64,000 bases of DNA from Microvirga sp. BSC39 (GTDB lineage: Bacteria > Pseudomonadota > Alphaproteobacteria > Rhizobiales > Beijerinckiaceae). Positions 62,258 through 64,000 of this stretch are shown here, one piece after another. The notes below the pieces were generated by a model. That model searched no databases. It had not been told where the DNA came from and was given only the letters and a program-made list of their open reading frames with translations. Made by a program: the position numbers and the translations under genes. The stretch spans positions 62,001 to 126,000 of the forward strand of contig NZ_JPUG01000053.1 in NCBI RefSeq assembly GCF_000739015.1, written 5' to 3'. Numbering within the stretch: position 1 is the first letter of the stretch; each line of letters opens with the position of its first letter.

Positions 62258-63654
62258 ACGGGTCGGGCCAAAACCTCCCGGACGGCCTGCTGCTCACCTA
62301 TTATGGTGACGACTATACCGGCTCGTCGGCGGTGATGGAGGTGATGACCTTCGCAGGCTTGCCGACGGTGATGTTCCTCGATGTACCAACACCCGCACAG
62401 CTCGAAGCCTTTCAAGGATATCGCGCGATCGGCGTAGCTGGGATCTCCCGGTCGCAGAGCCCTGCCTGGATGGAGGAGCATCTGCCTCCAATCTTTCAGG
62501 AGCTCGCGAAGCTCGAAGCACCAATCGCGCATTACAAGATCTGCTCGACCTTCGATTCTGCGCCCCATGTTGGTTCAATCGGCAAAGCCATCGAAATCGC
62601 TGCACCGATCCTGGGCGGCGCTTGGCATCCTCTCATCGTCGGCGCCCCGGCATTATCCCGCTATCAAGCTTTCGGCAATCTCTTTGCAGCCATAGCGGGG
62701 GAGGGCTACCGCTTGGATCGGCACCCCGTCATGGCGCGCCACCCTGTGACACCTATGGATGAGGCGGATGTGTTGCGGCATCTCGCCCAACAGACGGATA
62801 AGGCAAGCGGCCTCGTCGACTTCGTTTCCATGAAGCAGAGACAGGCGGATGAGCGGCTCTCGGCAGTAGCAGGGAAGGGGGCTGAGATCGTTTCCCTGGA
62901 TGTTCTCGACGAGGAGACGCTTGCCGAAGCTGGCCGTCTCGTCTGGGAGCATCGTGGAGAACGGTTGCTGGCCGTTGGATCCCAGGGCGTCGAGTATGCC
63001 CTCGTGGCCCACTGGCGACGAAGCGGTTTGCTTCCGAAGGAAGTGCCGGCATTCCAGGCCCGGCCCGTGGAGCGTATCATCGCCGTGTCAGGCTCCTGCT
63101 CTCCCATCACCGCCGGGCAGATCGCACACGCTGAAGCAAACGGATTTGCGGCGCTTCCGCTCGATGCAACGCTCGCCGTCGATGCTGGCGAGTGGCAGCG
63201 AGAGATCGGGCGGACAACCGAGCAGGCGTTGCGTTCGCTTGGCGAAGGCAAGGATCCGCTGGTTTACACGGCACGAGGACCTGACGATCCCGCTGTTGCC
63301 AATCTGACCCGTGCGATTGCGGCAAGCGATGTCCCAGCCAGCACCGTCAATGACCGGATCGGTAACGGACTTGGCCGTCTGCTGGATGCCACATTGCGCG
63401 AGAGCCGTGTGACGCGCGCCGTCATTGCTGGAGGCGACACGTCGGGCCATGCAAGTCTTGCGCTCGGCATATTTGCTCTCACTGCTCTTGCTCCGATCGC
63501 TCCAGGTTCACCCCTCTGCCGCGCTCATTCCGAGAATCCCGCTCATGAGGGTCTCGAAATCACGCTCAAGGGCGGCCAGGTCGGTGCTCCCGATTTCTTC
63601 AGCGCCGTAAAACGGGGTGGCGCTCCCACTCACAATGGAGGAACAAGAATATGA
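62254..63654 (+). CDS. oiaK: 3-oxo-isoapionate kinase (DUF1537 acid-sugar kinase)
   Basis: 466 aa from ATG 62254, overlapping the RuBisCO-like gene by 4 bp. DUF1537 fold: N-terminal substrate domain YYGDDYTGSSAVMEVMTFAG and ICSTFDSAPHVGSIGKAIEI; C-terminal nucleotide domain VIAGGDTSGHASLALGIFAL and GLEITLKGGQVGAPDFFSAV. Phosphorylates 3-oxo-isoapionate with ATP, giving the substrate of the RuBisCO-like protein. Role taken from its position between that gene and apnO; other four-carbon acid-sugar kinases share the fold. Confidence 0.85.
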   Translation: MNGSGQNLPDGLLLTYYGDDYTGSSAVMEVMTFAGLPTVMFLDVPTPAQLEAFQGYRAIGVAGISRSQSPAWMEEHLPPIFQELAKLEAPIAHYKICSTFDSAPHVGSIGKAIEIAAPILGGAWHPLIVGAPALSRYQAFGNLFAAIAGEGYRLDRHPVMARHPVTPMDEADVLRHLAQQTDKASGLVDFVSMKQRQADERLSAVAGKGAEIVSLDVLDEETLAEAGRLVWEHRGERLLAVGSQGVEYALVAHWRRSGLLPKEVPAFQARPVERIIAVSGSCSPITAGQIAHAEANGFAALPLDATLAVDAGEWQREIGRTTEQALRSLGEGKDPLVYTARGPDDPAVANLTRAIAASDVPASTVNDRIGNGLGRLLDATLRESRVTRAVIAGGDTSGHASLALGIFALTALAPIAPGSPLCRAHSENPAHEGLEITLKGGQVGAPDFFSAVKRGGAPTHNGGTRI

Positions 63655-64000
63655 CCAAGATTGCATTGCTCGGCGCCGGTGGGAAAATGGGAGTGCGTCT
63701 CGCCTCCAACCTCAAGGGCTCGGCTTATGAGGTTTTCCATGTAGAGGTCTCCGAGGAGGGCCGACAGCGGCTCAAGACAGTTGTCGGTGCGGATTGCGTC
63801 GACCGCGACGTTGCTCTCGGCGAGGCGGACGTGGTCATCATGGCCGTTCCCGATCGCCTGATCGGCAAGATCGCCCACAGCTTCATCGACGCGGTAAAGC
63901 CGGGCACGGCGATCATCATGCTCGACGCAGCGGCTCCGTATGCGGGTGAGCTGCCGGCCCGCACGGATGTCACCTATTTCGTGACGCATCCCTGCCACCC
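63651..64000 (+). CDS. apnO: D-apionate oxidoisomerase-like protein, 5' part (cut by window edge)
   Basis: First 116 codons only. Starts in ATGA overlap with oiaK. Rossmann motif KIALLGAGGKMGVRLASNLK, EADVVIMAVPDRLIGKIAHS and LDAAAPYAGELPARTDVTYF. This matches the phosphogluconate-dehydrogenase-like ApnO family, which converts D-apionate to 3-oxo-isoapionate with NAD. The catalytic domain is beyond the window. Confidence 0.75.
   Translation, partial: MTKIALLGAGGKMGVRLASNLKGSAYEVFHVEVSEEGRQRLKTVVGADCVDRDVALGEADVVIMAVPDRLIGKIAHSFIDAVKPGTAIIMLDAAAPYAGELPARTDVTYFVTHPCH

Overview
The window looks like chromosome of a GC-rich alphaproteobacterium of the Hyphomicrobiales, probably close to Methylobacteriaceae (Microvirga/Methylobacterium type). 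The reasons are the codon bias, the gene neighbourhoods (fabI, phosphoglycerate-mutase-like, aroC, ribB), the TIGR02301, DUF1499 and DUF6894 type proteins, the alphaproteobacterial LexA box (GTTC-N7-GTTC) in front of an imuA-imuB-dnaE2 cassette, and the dispersed palindromic intergenic repeats. The genus is an inference.

Positions 1-34.5 kb are mostly core and housekeeping genes. They include tag, a PaiB/AAC(6')-like pair, a soluble PAS-PAS hybrid histidine kinase, ygfZ and a dihydroorotase. A divergent pair of citrate-synthase-like genes follows, one carrying an N-terminal HTH domain, and then a NUDIX/TIGR02301 operon. Further on are pdxH, a DnaJ-type co-chaperone, fabI, aroC, an HTH-RibB fusion, an HDAC-like amidohydrolase, an L,D-transpeptidase lipoprotein, a patatin/MarR pair, an MBL hydrolase and bioY. 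The large gaps hold three related long palindromic repeats, and one gap upstream of aroC has a good sigma-70 promoter followed by a potentially structured RNA.

Positions 34.5-42.8 kb look like an eroded island next to two tRNA genes (Pro-CGG and Gln-TTG). Just downstream of tRNA-Gln lies a chimeric, frameshifted integrase pseudogene. After it comes the SOS mutagenesis cassette imuA-imuB-dnaE2 with a textbook LexA operator. The island ends in a truncated DUF3987 (phage/plasmid primase-helicase-like) gene abutting a 3'-truncated RraA-family gene.

Positions 43.3-64.0 kb are a single catabolic locus that I read as the oxidative D-apiose pathway: an ApsD-like dehydrogenase, ApnL (lactonase), ApnO (oxidoisomerase, cut by the window end), OiaK (DUF1537 kinase) and a RuBisCO-like protein (OiaX or OiaT). 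It has three uptake systems: one TRAP transporter and two ABC sugar transporters, one of which has a rare ATPase-permease fusion. A GntR/FCD regulator sits inside the locus. A shared box, CTGGTATGAT or a close variant, lies in front of all five transcription units, including the regulator itself, which argues for one local regulon. Each of the three binding-protein genes is followed by a strong hairpin before its membrane genes.
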